From positions 1 to 58,127 of the forward strand of contig JARLHO010000081.1 in assembly GCA_031292215.1 (NCBI GenBank): DNA of 58,127 nt, read 5' to 3'. Below, in pieces: positions 34,400 through 43,070 of this stretch (positions are counted from its first letter, which is position 1; each line of letters begins with the position of its first letter). The position numbers were made by a program, and so were the translations under genes. The notes under the pieces are model-generated. The model had not been told where the DNA came from. It saw only the letters and a program-made list of their open reading frames with translations, and searched no databases. Origin of the DNA: Syntrophobacteraceae bacterium (GTDB lineage Bacteria; Desulfobacterota; Syntrophobacteria; Syntrophobacterales; Syntrophobacteraceae).

Positions 34400-35866
34400 A
34401 TGGAATTCAAAAGATCGCGCCTTATGATTGCAGCCTTGCGCGGCGGGGCGGGAAAGACGGTTATTTCCCTGGGTCTTGCTGCGGCATGGAAGCATCAATT
34501 GGGGCTGCGTATCTCGGCTTTTAAAAAGGGCCCTGATTATATAGACTCCGGGTGGCTCAGCGCGGCCTCCGGGGGGCCCTGTTACAATCTCGACCAGTAT
34601 CTGATGAGCTCCGAGCAGATCGTGGGCTCTTTTGCCGCCCGTTCTGCCCAAAGCGACGGGAGCCTGATCGAGGGCAACAGGGGAATCTACGACGGCGTAG
34701 ATGCCAAAGGCAGCTATTCGACCGCTGAGCTGGCCAAGCTTCTTGCCTGCCCGGTCGTCCTGGTCGTTGATGCCGCCAAGGTGACGCGAACGGTGGCGGC
34801 CATGGTCCTGGGATGTCAAAAGCTAGATCCGGGAGTAAACATCGCCGCCGTTATATTGAACCAGGTTTCCGGAAAGAGGCACGAAAAGGTGCTACGGGAA
34901 TCGATTGAAAAGTATTGCGGGATTCCGGTGCTGGGTGTAGTCCCACGGCAGGCCCGCAATTTTTTCCCGGAGAGGCATCTTGGACTGGTTCCGGCCGAGG
35001 AGGCCGCAGATGTTCCCGAAGCTGTCCTGGCTGCTGCCGATGTCATGGGCCACCACCTCGATGTGCGGGCCTTGTGGGAATTGGCGCGTTCAGCTTCGCC
35101 GCTCGCCTTTTCCGCGGCGCCCGAACCTTTTGGCACGCAAAGAGTGGGCGGGGGTGTCAAGATAGGGGTAATCCGGGATTCTTCTTTCCAGTTTTATTAC
35201 CCTGAGAATTTTGAAGCCCTTGAAGCCAATGGGGCATCTTTGGTCTGGATTTCCAGCCTCGAAAAAGCTCCTTTGCCCGAGATTGACGCCCTCTACATCG
35301 GGGGCGGATTCCCGGAGACCCATCTGGAGCAACTGGCTGCCAACCAGATTTTTCGCGATTCGATTCTATCCGCCGTTGAGGCCGGCTTACCTGTCTATGC
35401 CGAATGCGGTGGGCTGATGTTTTTGTGTCGTGGAATTCGCCGCGGGGATGTGCTTTTTCCCATGACGGGTGTGTTTCCCTTCGAGGTTAGTCTTGGAGCA
35501 AAGCCGCAGGGGCATGGTTACACGCTGATGCGTTGCGTTGGGGCCAATCCCTTTTTCCCGTTAGGCACAATACTTCGGGGGCATGAATTCCACTATTCGG
35601 GAATTGCCGGCTCTATCGATCCCGGGTCTTTGCCCTTCGCCTTTAAATTGGAAAAAGGCCATGGTGTTGTAGCTGGTTGGGATGGTTTATGCTATAAGAA
35701 TGTTCTTGCAACCTATTCGCATCTTCACGCCGCGGGAAACGACTTGTGGGCCCGCTCTTTGGCGAGGGCTGCGGAGTCATTTAAGAGTCTGAAAGCGACA
35801 ATGTCCGTTGATTCCGGGCTGGATTCTGTCCGGCCGGGGTCCCGAAGCTTACCTGTGGTCTATTGA
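34400..35866 (+). CDS. dsrN: DsrN, cobyrinate a,c-diamide synthase-like siroheme amidase
   Basis: A 488-residue CbiA/CobB-type glutamine amidotransferase. The N-terminal ATP-binding half starts RLMIAALRGGAGKTVISLGL, with KKGPDYIDSGWL and EGNRGIYDGVD; the class I glutaminase half has GGGFPETHLEQL, the nucleophile motif YAECGGLMFL and GHEFHYS with YSHLHAA near the end. Placed next to dsrAB, such genes are called dsrN and are held to amidate siroheme; a cobalamin role as CbiA is the alternative, and cobO is present elsewhere in the window. The ATG at 34400 gives the family start; 34 codons of the open frame before it lie in the repeat. Confidence 0.85.
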   Translation: MEFKRSRLMIAALRGGAGKTVISLGLAAAWKHQLGLRISAFKKGPDYIDSGWLSAASGGPCYNLDQYLMSSEQIVGSFAARSAQSDGSLIEGNRGIYDGVDAKGSYSTAELAKLLACPVVLVVDAAKVTRTVAAMVLGCQKLDPGVNIAAVILNQVSGKRHEKVLRESIEKYCGIPVLGVVPRQARNFFPERHLGLVPAEEAADVPEAVLAAADVMGHHLDVRALWELARSASPLAFSAAPEPFGTQRVGGGVKIGVIRDSSFQFYYPENFEALEANGASLVWISSLEKAPLPEIDALYIGGGFPETHLEQLAANQIFRDSILSAVEAGLPVYAECGGLMFLCRGIRRGDVLFPMTGVFPFEVSLGAKPQGHGYTLMRCVGANPFFPLGTILRGHEFHYSGIAGSIDPGSLPFAFKLEKGHGVVAGWDGLCYKNVLATYSHLHAAGNDLWARSLARAAESFKSLKATMSVDSGLDSVRPGSRSLPVVY

Positions 35867-35879
35867 AGGAGGATAATTG

Positions 35880-36197
35880 ATGGGCCAGATTGAATTTAAA
35901 GGCAAAAATTTTGAAGTAGACGAAGATGGCTTCATTGCCAGCTTCGACGACTGGACTACCGAGTGGGTCGACTATGTAAAGACCTCCGAAGGTATCGCCG
36001 AACTGACCGATGAGCACTGGGCAGTGATTCATGTGCTTCAGGACTATTACAGGAAACACGGAATTGCTCCGATGGTCCGGATTCTGACCAAAGTCACCGG
36101 CTACAAGCTCAAGTACATCTATGAGCTGTTCCCGTCGGGACCGGGCAAGGGTGCATGTAAGATGGCCGGTTTGCCAAAACCGACCGGTTGCGTCTAG
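35880..36197 (+). CDS. dsrC: DsrC, sulfur-carrier co-substrate of sulfite reductase
   Basis: A 105-residue DsrC/TusE family protein. The flexible C-terminal arm KGACKMAGLPKPTGCV carries both redox cysteines, C93 and C104, eleven residues apart, as in true DsrC; TusE-like proteins lack the first. DsrC receives sulfur from DsrAB as a trisulfide, which the DsrMKJOP complex then reduces. The ATG at 35880 follows GAAGGAGG. It lies 13 bases after dsrN, in the same operon. The membrane complex is not in the window. Confidence 0.96.
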   Translation: MGQIEFKGKNFEVDEDGFIASFDDWTTEWVDYVKTSEGIAELTDEHWAVIHVLQDYYRKHGIAPMVRILTKVTGYKLKYIYELFPSGPGKGACKMAGLPKPTGCV

Positions 36198-36219
36198 TTG
36201 CTCGTCTTAGTTCTTGGAC

Positions 36220-36268
36220 GCGGGGATCTTTTGGCGCAATCGTGTTGTTTCGCCGAAAGATCCCCCGC
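36220..36268 (+). terminator. Hairpin downstream of dsrC
   Basis: GCGGGGATCTTTTGGCG pairs with CGCCGAAAGATCCCCCGC across a 14-base loop, 22 bases after the dsrC stop. There is no T-run, but the stem is long. It probably marks the end of the dsr transcript. Confidence 0.65.
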
Positions 36269-36384
36269 TGTCTATCCCGGAATGGTCCGCCCTCGAAACC
36301 CTTCCCCTTTACCACCGAACTTGGCGATCCTTATCGCCTATCCAAAAAAAATCCACAGCTGAGTCCGGTCCTCGACCGGGTATG

Positions 36385-36483
36385 AAGAGAGCACAGAGGA
36401 AAAGCCATAACAGCCTTAAATCCCGTGTCCATGAGGTTTACCATGTTTTTGTCCTCTGCGCTCCCGACCGACTTTTGCGGCGG
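36385..36483. repeat. Dispersed repeat with CGCAGAGG inverted arms, copy 2
   Basis: GAGCACAGAGGAAAA at the left and TCCTCTGCGCTC at the right are complementary; the right end CTGCGCTCCCGACCGACTTT is the inverse of 29704-29733. It fills much of the gene-free interval 36198-36633, which otherwise holds only the hairpin after dsrC. Confidence 0.7.
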
Positions 36484-36633
36484 ATTTTTAGTCTGGCAGT
36501 TTTGCTATTTCCGGCTTGACATTACGTTTCGATGGGGGTACGAAAAGGCGTGCCAGCGTACGGAATCAATGGAATTGACTCCAATTCCTGAGGCAATTGC
36601 GGTTGGACTCTATTAAACTTACTGGAGGAATAA

Positions 36634-36822
36634 ATGAGCTTCAAAGTGACGGTTGACAAGGATAAATGCACCGGTGACGCCGAATGCGTCGATGTATGCC
36701 CTGTTGATGTATACGAGCTTGTAGACGGCAAAGCCGAAGCGGTAAACGAGGATGAATGCCTGGGCTGCGAGAGCTGCGTCGAAGTTTGCGAGCAGGGCGC
36801 GATCGTGGTTGAAGAAGTCTAG
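36634..36822 (+). CDS. Two-cluster ferredoxin with an aspartate in cluster 1
   Basis: A 62-residue ferredoxin. The second motif CLGCESCVEVC (42, 45, 48, 52) is complete. The first reads CTGDAECVDVCP: C12, D15, C18, C22, with Asp in place of the second Cys. This substitution is known in Pyrococcus furiosus and Desulfovibrio africanus ferredoxins, where the cluster interconverts between 3Fe-4S and 4Fe-4S. It is transcribed alone between a gene-free gap and a strong terminator. A role as electron carrier to or from dissimilatory enzymes is likely but not proven by position. Confidence 0.9.
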   Translation: MSFKVTVDKDKCTGDAECVDVCPVDVYELVDGKAEAVNEDECLGCESCVEVCEQGAIVVEEV

Positions 36823-36859
36823 CTTGCTTTTGTCCTGATCTTGGGGACAAAGGAAGTTG

Positions 36860-36905
36860 GCCGCCTGCTGCCCTACACCGGGGCAAGCAGGCGGCTTTTT
36901 TTTTG
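36860..36905 (+). terminator. Rho-independent terminator after the ferredoxin
   Basis: GCCGCCTGCTGCCC, a short loop and GGGGCAAGCAGGCGGC followed by a run of nine Ts. A very strong terminator 37 bases after the ferredoxin stop. Confidence 0.95.
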
Positions 36906-36937
36906 AGTCAATTTAGAGAAGCTCTTGTTCCCGTGGA

Positions 36938-38869
36938 TTAGCGTGGCGTGACGCTTGGGGATGCGCCGGAGGGACGGCTGGTCCCCGTGCGGTTGCAAGC
37001 AGTTACGGTGAAAGTGCATGGCTTCCCGCCCGCTAGACCCTTTACGATTATCGGGCTGCCCGACCCGTAACCTTTCTGCCCGGAACTCGCCGTGACGGTA
37101 TAGGAGGTAGTGTCACTGCCGCCACTTGAGGCGGGGGGGTGGAAGCTTACCTCCGCCTGCCCGTATCCGGTTTTAACGGACAGAATCCGCGGGGCATCCG
37201 GAACCTTGCCTGGGGTAATACTCTTGGAGGTCTGCGAGGGCGGACTCGTGCCGACATTATTTGACGTTGTAACATTGAATGTGTAGGGGGTCCCGTTTTT
37301 TAAATCGGATACGTGTATGGGACTGCCAATCCGCGATATTTTTACACCGCCGGGGTTTGCGGTTACCGTGCATTGGGTTATCGGCCGGCCGCCGTCATTT
37401 GCGGGGAGCTTGAAGTTTACGAGCGCCTGAGAGTCCCCGGGTGTTACGACCACGATGATGGGCGCTCCGGGCACAGCGGGGGCAGTTGGGGCTTGACTTT
37501 GCGCGGAGGGATCAGTCGCGGTCTGCGGCGGGGCGGCCGATTGGGTAGCCGGAGGCGCGGTAGCGCCGCCGGTGGCCTCGGATGGGGGCGGCTGGCCCCC
37601 GGCCGCCCGGGGGGCCGTATTGGCTGCGCTTTGCGGATTGCCGGCAACGCCTGCTGGGTGGGTGGTGGTGGTGGCGGCGCTCGATCCTCCCGGTGCGCTG
37701 ATGCTGGTTGCCGGGGAGGTGGAACTGCTGTATCCGGCCGAGGGAGTGCTGTAAGGGATTGATGTGCTGTACGGGGTTGAGGTCGTTGCGCCTGTTGACC
37801 ATGTCGCGGTCGAAGCGTTGCTCAATGCCGCCGAACTGGCGTTTGTAAGGATTAAGAGCTGGTGAGTCGCCCCATCGGACCAGGTGGTTGTTAAAACCAT
37901 AATGTCCATGTTGGGGTCGACGTAGCCTACGGCTTTCGCACCGAGGTCAAGCGTTACAAGCCCGCCGGGTGAAATCGACATGGAGCCGTTTTGGCTCTTT
38001 GATGTCCCATTGCTTGCCGAGGAGCTAAACATGCAGGTCCCGTCAGGGTCGACAAAAAGAAGTCCGTTTTGCCACCATGGGGCGCCGGGACCCGAAGCGA
38101 GACTGCTTACTTCCCAAAGGCCGACCAGTTTGGAGAGGGTATAGGAGGAGATCTGCCTGGTTAGAACGATCAGGTTGGCATCCTGGGTTGAGGTCGCAGC
38201 GCCGCTTGTTGCGACCATGACAGTGGCCGTGGGGTTGACAAAGGCGGTGTATGTCGCGTCCTTTGCATCGCTAACCGTGCCCGTGGAGGAAATGGAAAGG
38301 GACCCGGACGTGGCGCCGGTCGCGCCATCGCTTCTTGTATAGGTTCCCGTGAAGGTCCCATCGGATTTGATGGTCTCAATCACTTGTTCCCACGCCGAGG
38401 TAGGCCCGGAGGAGAGGAGGCTGCCTTGCCATGTGCCCGCCAGATCGGCCAGGGTGACCGAGGTGGCCTGCCGTGACAATATCGTGAGAGAAGAGGAGCC
38501 ATCGGATAGTGTGGCGGTGCAGGACATGATGGAATTGCTCGCATCGGTCATGCAAAGCGAGGCGGAGGACTGGCCGCTTAGTTTCATCTCGATCCCGCTC
38601 GAAGAAGTGGAAAAGGAACCGGAGGGGGTATCGGAGGCGCGGCTGCTTTTGGTTCCCGAACCGGTGAACGTTCCATCCCGGGCCACGGTGAGCGAGCCTG
38701 TTTCCCACGCCGGAGCGCCCGGGCCGGAAAGGAAACCGTTAAAATTCCAGACCCCAGACAAATCGTAGCTCTGCGCCCGGGCATCTTTGGGGACGAGTTG
38801 GCAAAGACAGAGGATAGCGAGGAGACTAAGCAGTCTGGTCAAATATTTCGATAGCGATGCTGGGCGCAT
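36938..38869 (-). CDS. Secreted protein with three beta-repeats and two fibronectin type III domains
   Basis: A 643-residue exported protein. A signal peptide of about 33 residues ends in ARA. Residues about 34-345 contain three roughly 100-residue repeats with the pattern L-G-W ... SGP...W ... DGTFTG ... G-S-S, suggestive of small beta barrels. A Ser/Thr/Ala/Pro-rich linker (about 345-465) follows, and then two fibronectin type III domains (VPGAPIIVVVTPGDSQALVN; VPDAPRILSVKTGYGQAEVS). I do not recognise the family. It could act in adhesion or binding of polymers at the cell surface. It lacks an evident membrane or cell-wall anchor. Confidence 0.75.
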   Translation of the reverse strand: MRPASLSKYLTRLLSLLAILCLCQLVPKDARAQSYDLSGVWNFNGFLSGPGAPAWETGSLTVARDGTFTGSGTKSSRASDTPSGSFSTSSSGIEMKLSGQSSASLCMTDASNSIMSCTATLSDGSSSLTILSRQATSVTLADLAGTWQGSLLSSGPTSAWEQVIETIKSDGTFTGTYTRSDGATGATSGSLSISSTGTVSDAKDATYTAFVNPTATVMVATSGAATSTQDANLIVLTRQISSYTLSKLVGLWEVSSLASGPGAPWWQNGLLFVDPDGTCMFSSSASNGTSKSQNGSMSISPGGLVTLDLGAKAVGYVDPNMDIMVLTTTWSDGATHQLLILTNASSAALSNASTATWSTGATTSTPYSTSIPYSTPSAGYSSSTSPATSISAPGGSSAATTTTHPAGVAGNPQSAANTAPRAAGGQPPPSEATGGATAPPATQSAAPPQTATDPSAQSQAPTAPAVPGAPIIVVVTPGDSQALVNFKLPANDGGRPITQCTVTANPGGVKISRIGSPIHVSDLKNGTPYTFNVTTSNNVGTSPPSQTSKSITPGKVPDAPRILSVKTGYGQAEVSFHPPASSGGSDTTSYTVTASSGQKGYGSGSPIIVKGLAGGKPCTFTVTACNRTGTSRPSGASPSVTPR

Positions 38870-39118
38870 TTGTGATCCATTCTCCGCAAAATCCCCACTG
38901 GAGGCAAATGAAGGAAGTCGGTCACAATGGGAATTGCGCGGGCTAAGAGCAAGTTAGATGGAAAGCTTGGAATGTATACCCTGGCTGCCAAATAGTAAAA
39001 CAGCTTTTATCGATTATATAACTTCCAAAGAGACCATCGCGTTTGCCGGTATTTTTTTTTACGGCGGCCGAGGTTGCTGCAATCAGCCAAGACTGATTGC
39101 CCGGGGATTTGGAGCCGC

Positions 39119-39155
39119 ATAAAAAAAGGGGCCGGCGCCACAGCGGCGCGAGCCC
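39119..39155 (-). terminator. Terminator of the cytochrome c3-like gene
   Basis: On the minus strand GGGCTCGCGCCGC and GGCGCCGGCCCC arms are followed by a run of seven Ts. It lies about 45 bases after the stop at 39198. The rest of the gap to 38870 holds no gene. Confidence 0.8.
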
Positions 39156-39197
39156 ATTTTTCGGTTCAAAAGCGTGGTCGTATCGAAACGGTTTTGC

Positions 39198-39647
39198 CTA
39201 TTTTGCCGCCGCGGGTTTATGGCATCCTGCGCATACGATGGGAGCGTTAACCGTTGGATGCTGGTTTTTCACCTTCCTGTGGCAGGTAATGCAAAGGTTG
39301 TGAAACGAGAGCTTGAGGTTGAGTTTTTTCTGCTCCGGGGTTAGTTTGTATTCCATCTGGGTGGTGGGTTCGTTATGGCACTTCTCGCATTTTTCTACCG
39401 GATCGCCTTCTTTCCATACGTTCTTGCCGTCTTTCATGATCATATGGCATTGATTGCAGGCGATCTTATCTTCGGTCACGTGTTTTTTGTGGCTAAACGT
39501 CACGAGCGGTTTGGTGAACGTTTTCCAGATGGAAGGTTTGATGGTGATCGTTTCGGGCGGTTGCTGCGCGGCCAATGCCAGCAGCGTCGCCGAAAGGATA
39601 ACTGCGGCCGTAATGGCCATACACGAAATAAACTTCCCCTTTTTCAT
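39198..39647 (-). CDS. Tetrahaem cytochrome c3-like protein
   Basis: A 149-residue exported cytochrome. A signal peptide (about 1-26) precedes four CXXCH haem sites: CNQCH (64-68), CEKCH (87-91), CITCH (119-123) and CAGCH (139-143). Extra histidines at 53, 56 and 116 can act as sixth ligands, as in class III cytochromes c3 of sulfate reducers, which carry electrons between hydrogenases or formate dehydrogenases and membrane complexes. It is transcribed alone, with its own terminator. The start at 39647 gives a normal signal peptide. Confidence 0.9.
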   Translation of the reverse strand: MKKGKFISCMAITAAVILSATLLALAAQQPPETITIKPSIWKTFTKPLVTFSHKKHVTEDKIACNQCHMIMKDGKNVWKEGDPVEKCEKCHNEPTTQMEYKLTPEQKKLNLKLSFHNLCITCHRKVKNQHPTVNAPIVCAGCHKPAAAK

Positions 39648-39805
39648 CCCGCAACCCCTCCTTTTTCAAGCCGTCCAAATGAATAAACCAAAGGAAAACG
39701 CCAACCTTACGGGCAGCGATTTTAGTTGTATTCTTTTTTTAACGCAAGATAATTTAATCCGTAAAAAAATGGCTTAAGTCAATTTTTTGTCAGGGGGAGG
39801 AGATT

Positions 39806-41032
39806 ATGCAATTTAAAAAACTCTATTTCGAGAACAGGGACGGAAAACGGCTGGCGGCGCGCCTGGACCTGCCACTTGACGAAAAACCGAGAGCCTTTGC
39901 CCTGTTTGCTCACTGTTTTACCTGCACCAAGAATTTCAACGCCGCGGTAAACATCAACCGGGCGCTAGGGGTTAATGGAATAGCGGTCCTGCGGTTTGAT
40001 TTCACGGGTCTGGGCGAGAGCGAAGGGGATTTTGCCGATACGAATTTTTCGACAAACGTGGAGGATCTGGTTTCCGCGGCACAGTTTTTGGAACAAACCT
40101 ACGAGGCGCCTCGTCTTCTCATCGGCCACTCTTTGGGAGGCGCGGCGGTGATTCAGGCGGCTGGAAAAATTGATTCGGTGGAAGCGGTTGCAACCATCGC
40201 GGCGCCGGCCGAGCTAACGGGCCTTTTTCGCTTCGTGGATTCGGCCTCGCTTGAAGAGCTGGAAAATCGGGGCGAGACCTCGATTGCTATCGAGGGGAAA
40301 AATTTCAAAATACGAAAGCAGTTTCTCGATTCCCTGGGGCAGGAAAATATGAATGAGTCGATTCGAAACCTCAGGAGGCCGCTTTTGGTATTTCATTCTC
40401 CGGTAGACCGGATCGTTTCGATCGATAATGCCGCAAAGATCTTTACGGCGGCAAGGCACCCGAAGAGTTTCATCTCGCTTGACAAGGCCGACCACCTGCT
40501 CTCGAGGCGCGAGGACTCTCTTTATACCGGTCAGGTGCTGGCCGCGTGGGCGGCCAAATATCTCGATACGGTCGGGAGTGGGTTTTCCGTGCCCCCCACA
40601 CCGGGGGATAACCGGGTGACGGCCTACACCGGCAAGACGGGATTTCGGACAGAAATTGTTGCCAACGGCCACAGGCTTGTGGCCGACGAACCCATTTCCG
40701 CGGGAGGGGAAAACCTGGGCCCCTCGCCCTACGACCTTTTGGGGGCCGCTTTGGGCGCATGCACCGCAATGACTCTTCGGATGTATGCGGACCGCAGGGG
40801 GCTGGCTCTGGACGGCGCGCTGATAAGAGTTACCCACAGCAAAATATACGCCCGGGACTGTCAGGATTGTGAAGACCCGGGGAGCAGAATAGATTATATT
40901 GAAAGGGAAATTGAGCTTTCGGGCGACCTTGACCGTCCCGCTCGGCAGAGGTTGCTTGAAATCGCCGGCCGGTGCCCGGTTCACAGGACGCTGGAATCGG
41001 GGAGCAAAATTGTGTCAAAACTTAAAGAATAA
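39806..41032 (+). CDS. Alpha/beta hydrolase-OsmC fusion protein
   Basis: A 408-residue two-domain protein. Residues about 1-255 are an alpha/beta hydrolase, with ALFAHCFTCTKNFNAA, the nucleophile elbow LLIGHSLGGAAV and a late SLDKADHLL histidine. Residues about 270-408 are an OsmC-like thiol peroxidase domain, in which the two redox cysteines sit in LGACTAMTLR and GRCPVHRTL. This fusion is a recognised family; the hydrolase may act on an ester or a thioester product, and the OsmC half on organic hydroperoxides. GGGGAGG precedes the ATG. It lies opposite and divergent to the cytochrome c3-like gene. Confidence 0.88.
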   Translation: MQFKKLYFENRDGKRLAARLDLPLDEKPRAFALFAHCFTCTKNFNAAVNINRALGVNGIAVLRFDFTGLGESEGDFADTNFSTNVEDLVSAAQFLEQTYEAPRLLIGHSLGGAAVIQAAGKIDSVEAVATIAAPAELTGLFRFVDSASLEELENRGETSIAIEGKNFKIRKQFLDSLGQENMNESIRNLRRPLLVFHSPVDRIVSIDNAAKIFTAARHPKSFISLDKADHLLSRREDSLYTGQVLAAWAAKYLDTVGSGFSVPPTPGDNRVTAYTGKTGFRTEIVANGHRLVADEPISAGGENLGPSPYDLLGAALGACTAMTLRMYADRRGLALDGALIRVTHSKIYARDCQDCEDPGSRIDYIEREIELSGDLDRPARQRLLEIAGRCPVHRTLESGSKIVSKLKE

Positions 41033-41127
41033 GGCTTCGTTTGGCCGTACCGATTCGAAGGCCTCCCTTTTTGCCCGTGGTTTTCAGGGAGGCTGTCTCT
41101 ACGCTAACAGTTACCAAGGAGGAACTC

Positions 41128-41658
41128 ATGAAATTACCGCTCGATATCAGTGCCCGCGACATGCGCATAAACGAGGAAACCGAGGAGCTTATCCGCGATA
41201 AGGCTTCCAAACTCGATAGAATCTACGATCAGATCATCGGTTGCCGCGTCAAGATAGATAAGCCTCATCGCAGCCAGCGAACCGGGATGACGTTTAACGT
41301 CAGTATAGATATCACCATACCCGGCCACGAGTTGGTAATCAAAAGGGAATCGGACCAGGATCTGCGAGTGGCGATCATGAGTTCGTTTGAAACCGCGCAG
41401 CGCCGGCTAAAGGAATACGCCGAAAAACAAAGAGGCGAGGTGAAAACCCATTTCGAAAAGCCGGTGGCAAGGGTCATCCGGATATTTCCCGAAGAGGGGT
41501 ACGGGTTTCTGGCAACCCCTGAGGGGCGAGAGGTCTACTTCCACGAAAATGCGGTCCTGGGCGGAAAGTTCCAAGCCCTAAATGTCGGCAGTGAGGTGAG
41601 CTTTACCGAGGAACAAGGAGACGAGGGGGCCCAGGCCATTTCCGTTTCTCCGGCATGA
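41128..41658 (+). CDS. Ribosome hibernation factor (HPF/RaiA) fused to a cold-shock domain
   Basis: A 176-residue protein. Residues 1-105 follow the HPF/RaiA (sigma-54 modulation) fold, with LDISARDMRINEETEELIRD, KASKLDRIYDQIIGCRVKID and DLRVAIMSSFETAQRRLKEY. Residues about 114-176 form a cold-shock type RNA-binding barrel (ARVIRIFPEEGYGFLATPEG, VYFHENAVL, GSEVSFTEE). HPF proteins stop translation by occupying the ribosome; the second domain could bring RNA binding. The ATG at 41128 has AAGGAGG upstream. The in-frame 41041 start would add a leader with no support. It follows the hydrolase gene by 95 bases. Confidence 0.88.
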   Translation: MKLPLDISARDMRINEETEELIRDKASKLDRIYDQIIGCRVKIDKPHRSQRTGMTFNVSIDITIPGHELVIKRESDQDLRVAIMSSFETAQRRLKEYAEKQRGEVKTHFEKPVARVIRIFPEEGYGFLATPEGREVYFHENAVLGGKFQALNVGSEVSFTEEQGDEGAQAISVSPA

Positions 41659-41756
41659 AAAAGCCGGGGAGGGGCTGAAATATTCGAAACGGCGACCTTT
41701 AACGTATCTTTTTCTTACGTGATATCGGATTCCATCGCGCCGATGGAGAAAGGCAG

Positions 41757-43070
41757 ATGTTCTGTGTAGTTTTCTATGTCTTGGTCCTCCTGCTGCTCAT
41801 CGTTTTGAACGGCTTTCTCGCGATGTCCGAACTCGCCGTGATGTCTTCGAACAAAACGCGTTTGCAGAGGCGAGCGCAGGAGGATAATTCGAACGCGGCC
41901 GCTGCCCTGGTTCTTGCCCGCAACCCGCATCGCTTTCTTGCGACCGTGCAGATCGGCATCACGCTCATCGGTGTTTTGAGCGGGGCTTTCGGGGGCGCAA
42001 GCCTTGCCGGCAGCCTTGCTCAAAAGTTGGCCGGGCTCCCCTACGTCGGCCCCTATAGCAGCGCGATTGCGATGGCGCTCGTTGTGAGCGCCATTACTTA
42101 CCTGTCGCTTCTTGCCGAGTTGATTCCCAAAAGAATCGCGGTGTACGCGCCCGAAAGCATAGCGGCCGCGATCGCCAAACCCATGGCGAAACTCTCAACT
42201 CTCGCCTCGCCCATTATCCATGTGCTAAGTGTTTCCACGGATTACGCCCTCCGGCTGCTGGGATTTACTCAGATGAAGCAGACCCCGGTAACCGAGGAGG
42301 AGATCCGCATCCTGATCGACCAGGCAACAGTCGCCGGGGTCCTGGAAGAAGCCGAGCAGGACATGGTGGAAAGGGTCTTCAGGCTCGGAGATCGCCGCGT
42401 CGGGGTGATGATGACGCCGCGAAACGAAGTGGTGTGGCTGGATATGAACGAGTCGCCGGAGAAAACGAGAAGAAAAATCGCAAGGTTTCCGTACTCCCGG
42501 TTCCCTGTGGGGCAGAAGGCGGGGAGTATCCAGGGGGTGGTGCATGTCCGCGACCTGGCCGTTCGGTGTCTCGCCGGAAAGCCTTTCGACCTGCGGGCCT
42601 CGATGCACAAACCGATCTTTGTGCACGAAGGCGCCAATGCTCTCAAAGCACTGGAGAGTTTCAGACGATCGGGTTTGCAGTTGGCGGTGGTTGTAGACGA
42701 ATACGGAACGATCGAGGGGATCATTACTCTTACGGACATCCTGGAAGCCGTAGTGGGCGATATCGCAACGCCGGAAATGCCCGAGGAACCCCAGATATTG
42801 CCAAAAGAGCAAAACGTCTGGCTCGTTGACGGCATGCTCCCGATAGATGAACTCATGGCTTTTCTGACCATCCCGAAACTTCCGGGCGGGCGCGCCGGTC
42901 TTTTTCGAACGGTTGGCGGATTTGTCATGTCTCACCTCAAACGCGTCCCCGTCGAGGGCGACTCTTTCGAGTGCTGCGGCTACGGATTTGAAGTGATCGA
43001 GATGGAGGGGCGAAGGGTCCGCCGGGTCCTGATAAAAAAAAGCACCGTAACGCAACCGTGCGAGGGGTGA
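41757..43070 (+). CDS. CNNM/CorC-type membrane protein with CBS pair
   Basis: A 437-residue HlyC/CorC (CNNM) family protein. Four hydrophobic segments in about residues 1-150 form the DUF21 transporter domain (MSELAVMSSNKTRLQRRAQE, TVQIGITLIGVLSGAFGGAS). Two CBS domains follow (MTPRNEVVWLDMNESPEKTR to about 270; HEGANALKALESFRRSGLQL, VVDEYGTIEGIITLTDILEA), and a C-terminal CorC_HlyC domain (LVDGMLPIDEL to the end). Members are ion transporters, magnesium or cobalt efflux being the usual proposal. The gene is followed by a long low-complexity repeat directly after its stop. Confidence 0.9.
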   Translation: MFCVVFYVLVLLLLIVLNGFLAMSELAVMSSNKTRLQRRAQEDNSNAAAALVLARNPHRFLATVQIGITLIGVLSGAFGGASLAGSLAQKLAGLPYVGPYSSAIAMALVVSAITYLSLLAELIPKRIAVYAPESIAAAIAKPMAKLSTLASPIIHVLSVSTDYALRLLGFTQMKQTPVTEEEIRILIDQATVAGVLEEAEQDMVERVFRLGDRRVGVMMTPRNEVVWLDMNESPEKTRRKIARFPYSRFPVGQKAGSIQGVVHVRDLAVRCLAGKPFDLRASMHKPIFVHEGANALKALESFRRSGLQLAVVVDEYGTIEGIITLTDILEAVVGDIATPEMPEEPQILPKEQNVWLVDGMLPIDELMAFLTIPKLPGGRAGLFRTVGGFVMSHLKRVPVEGDSFECCGYGFEVIEMEGRRVRRVLIKKSTVTQPCEG

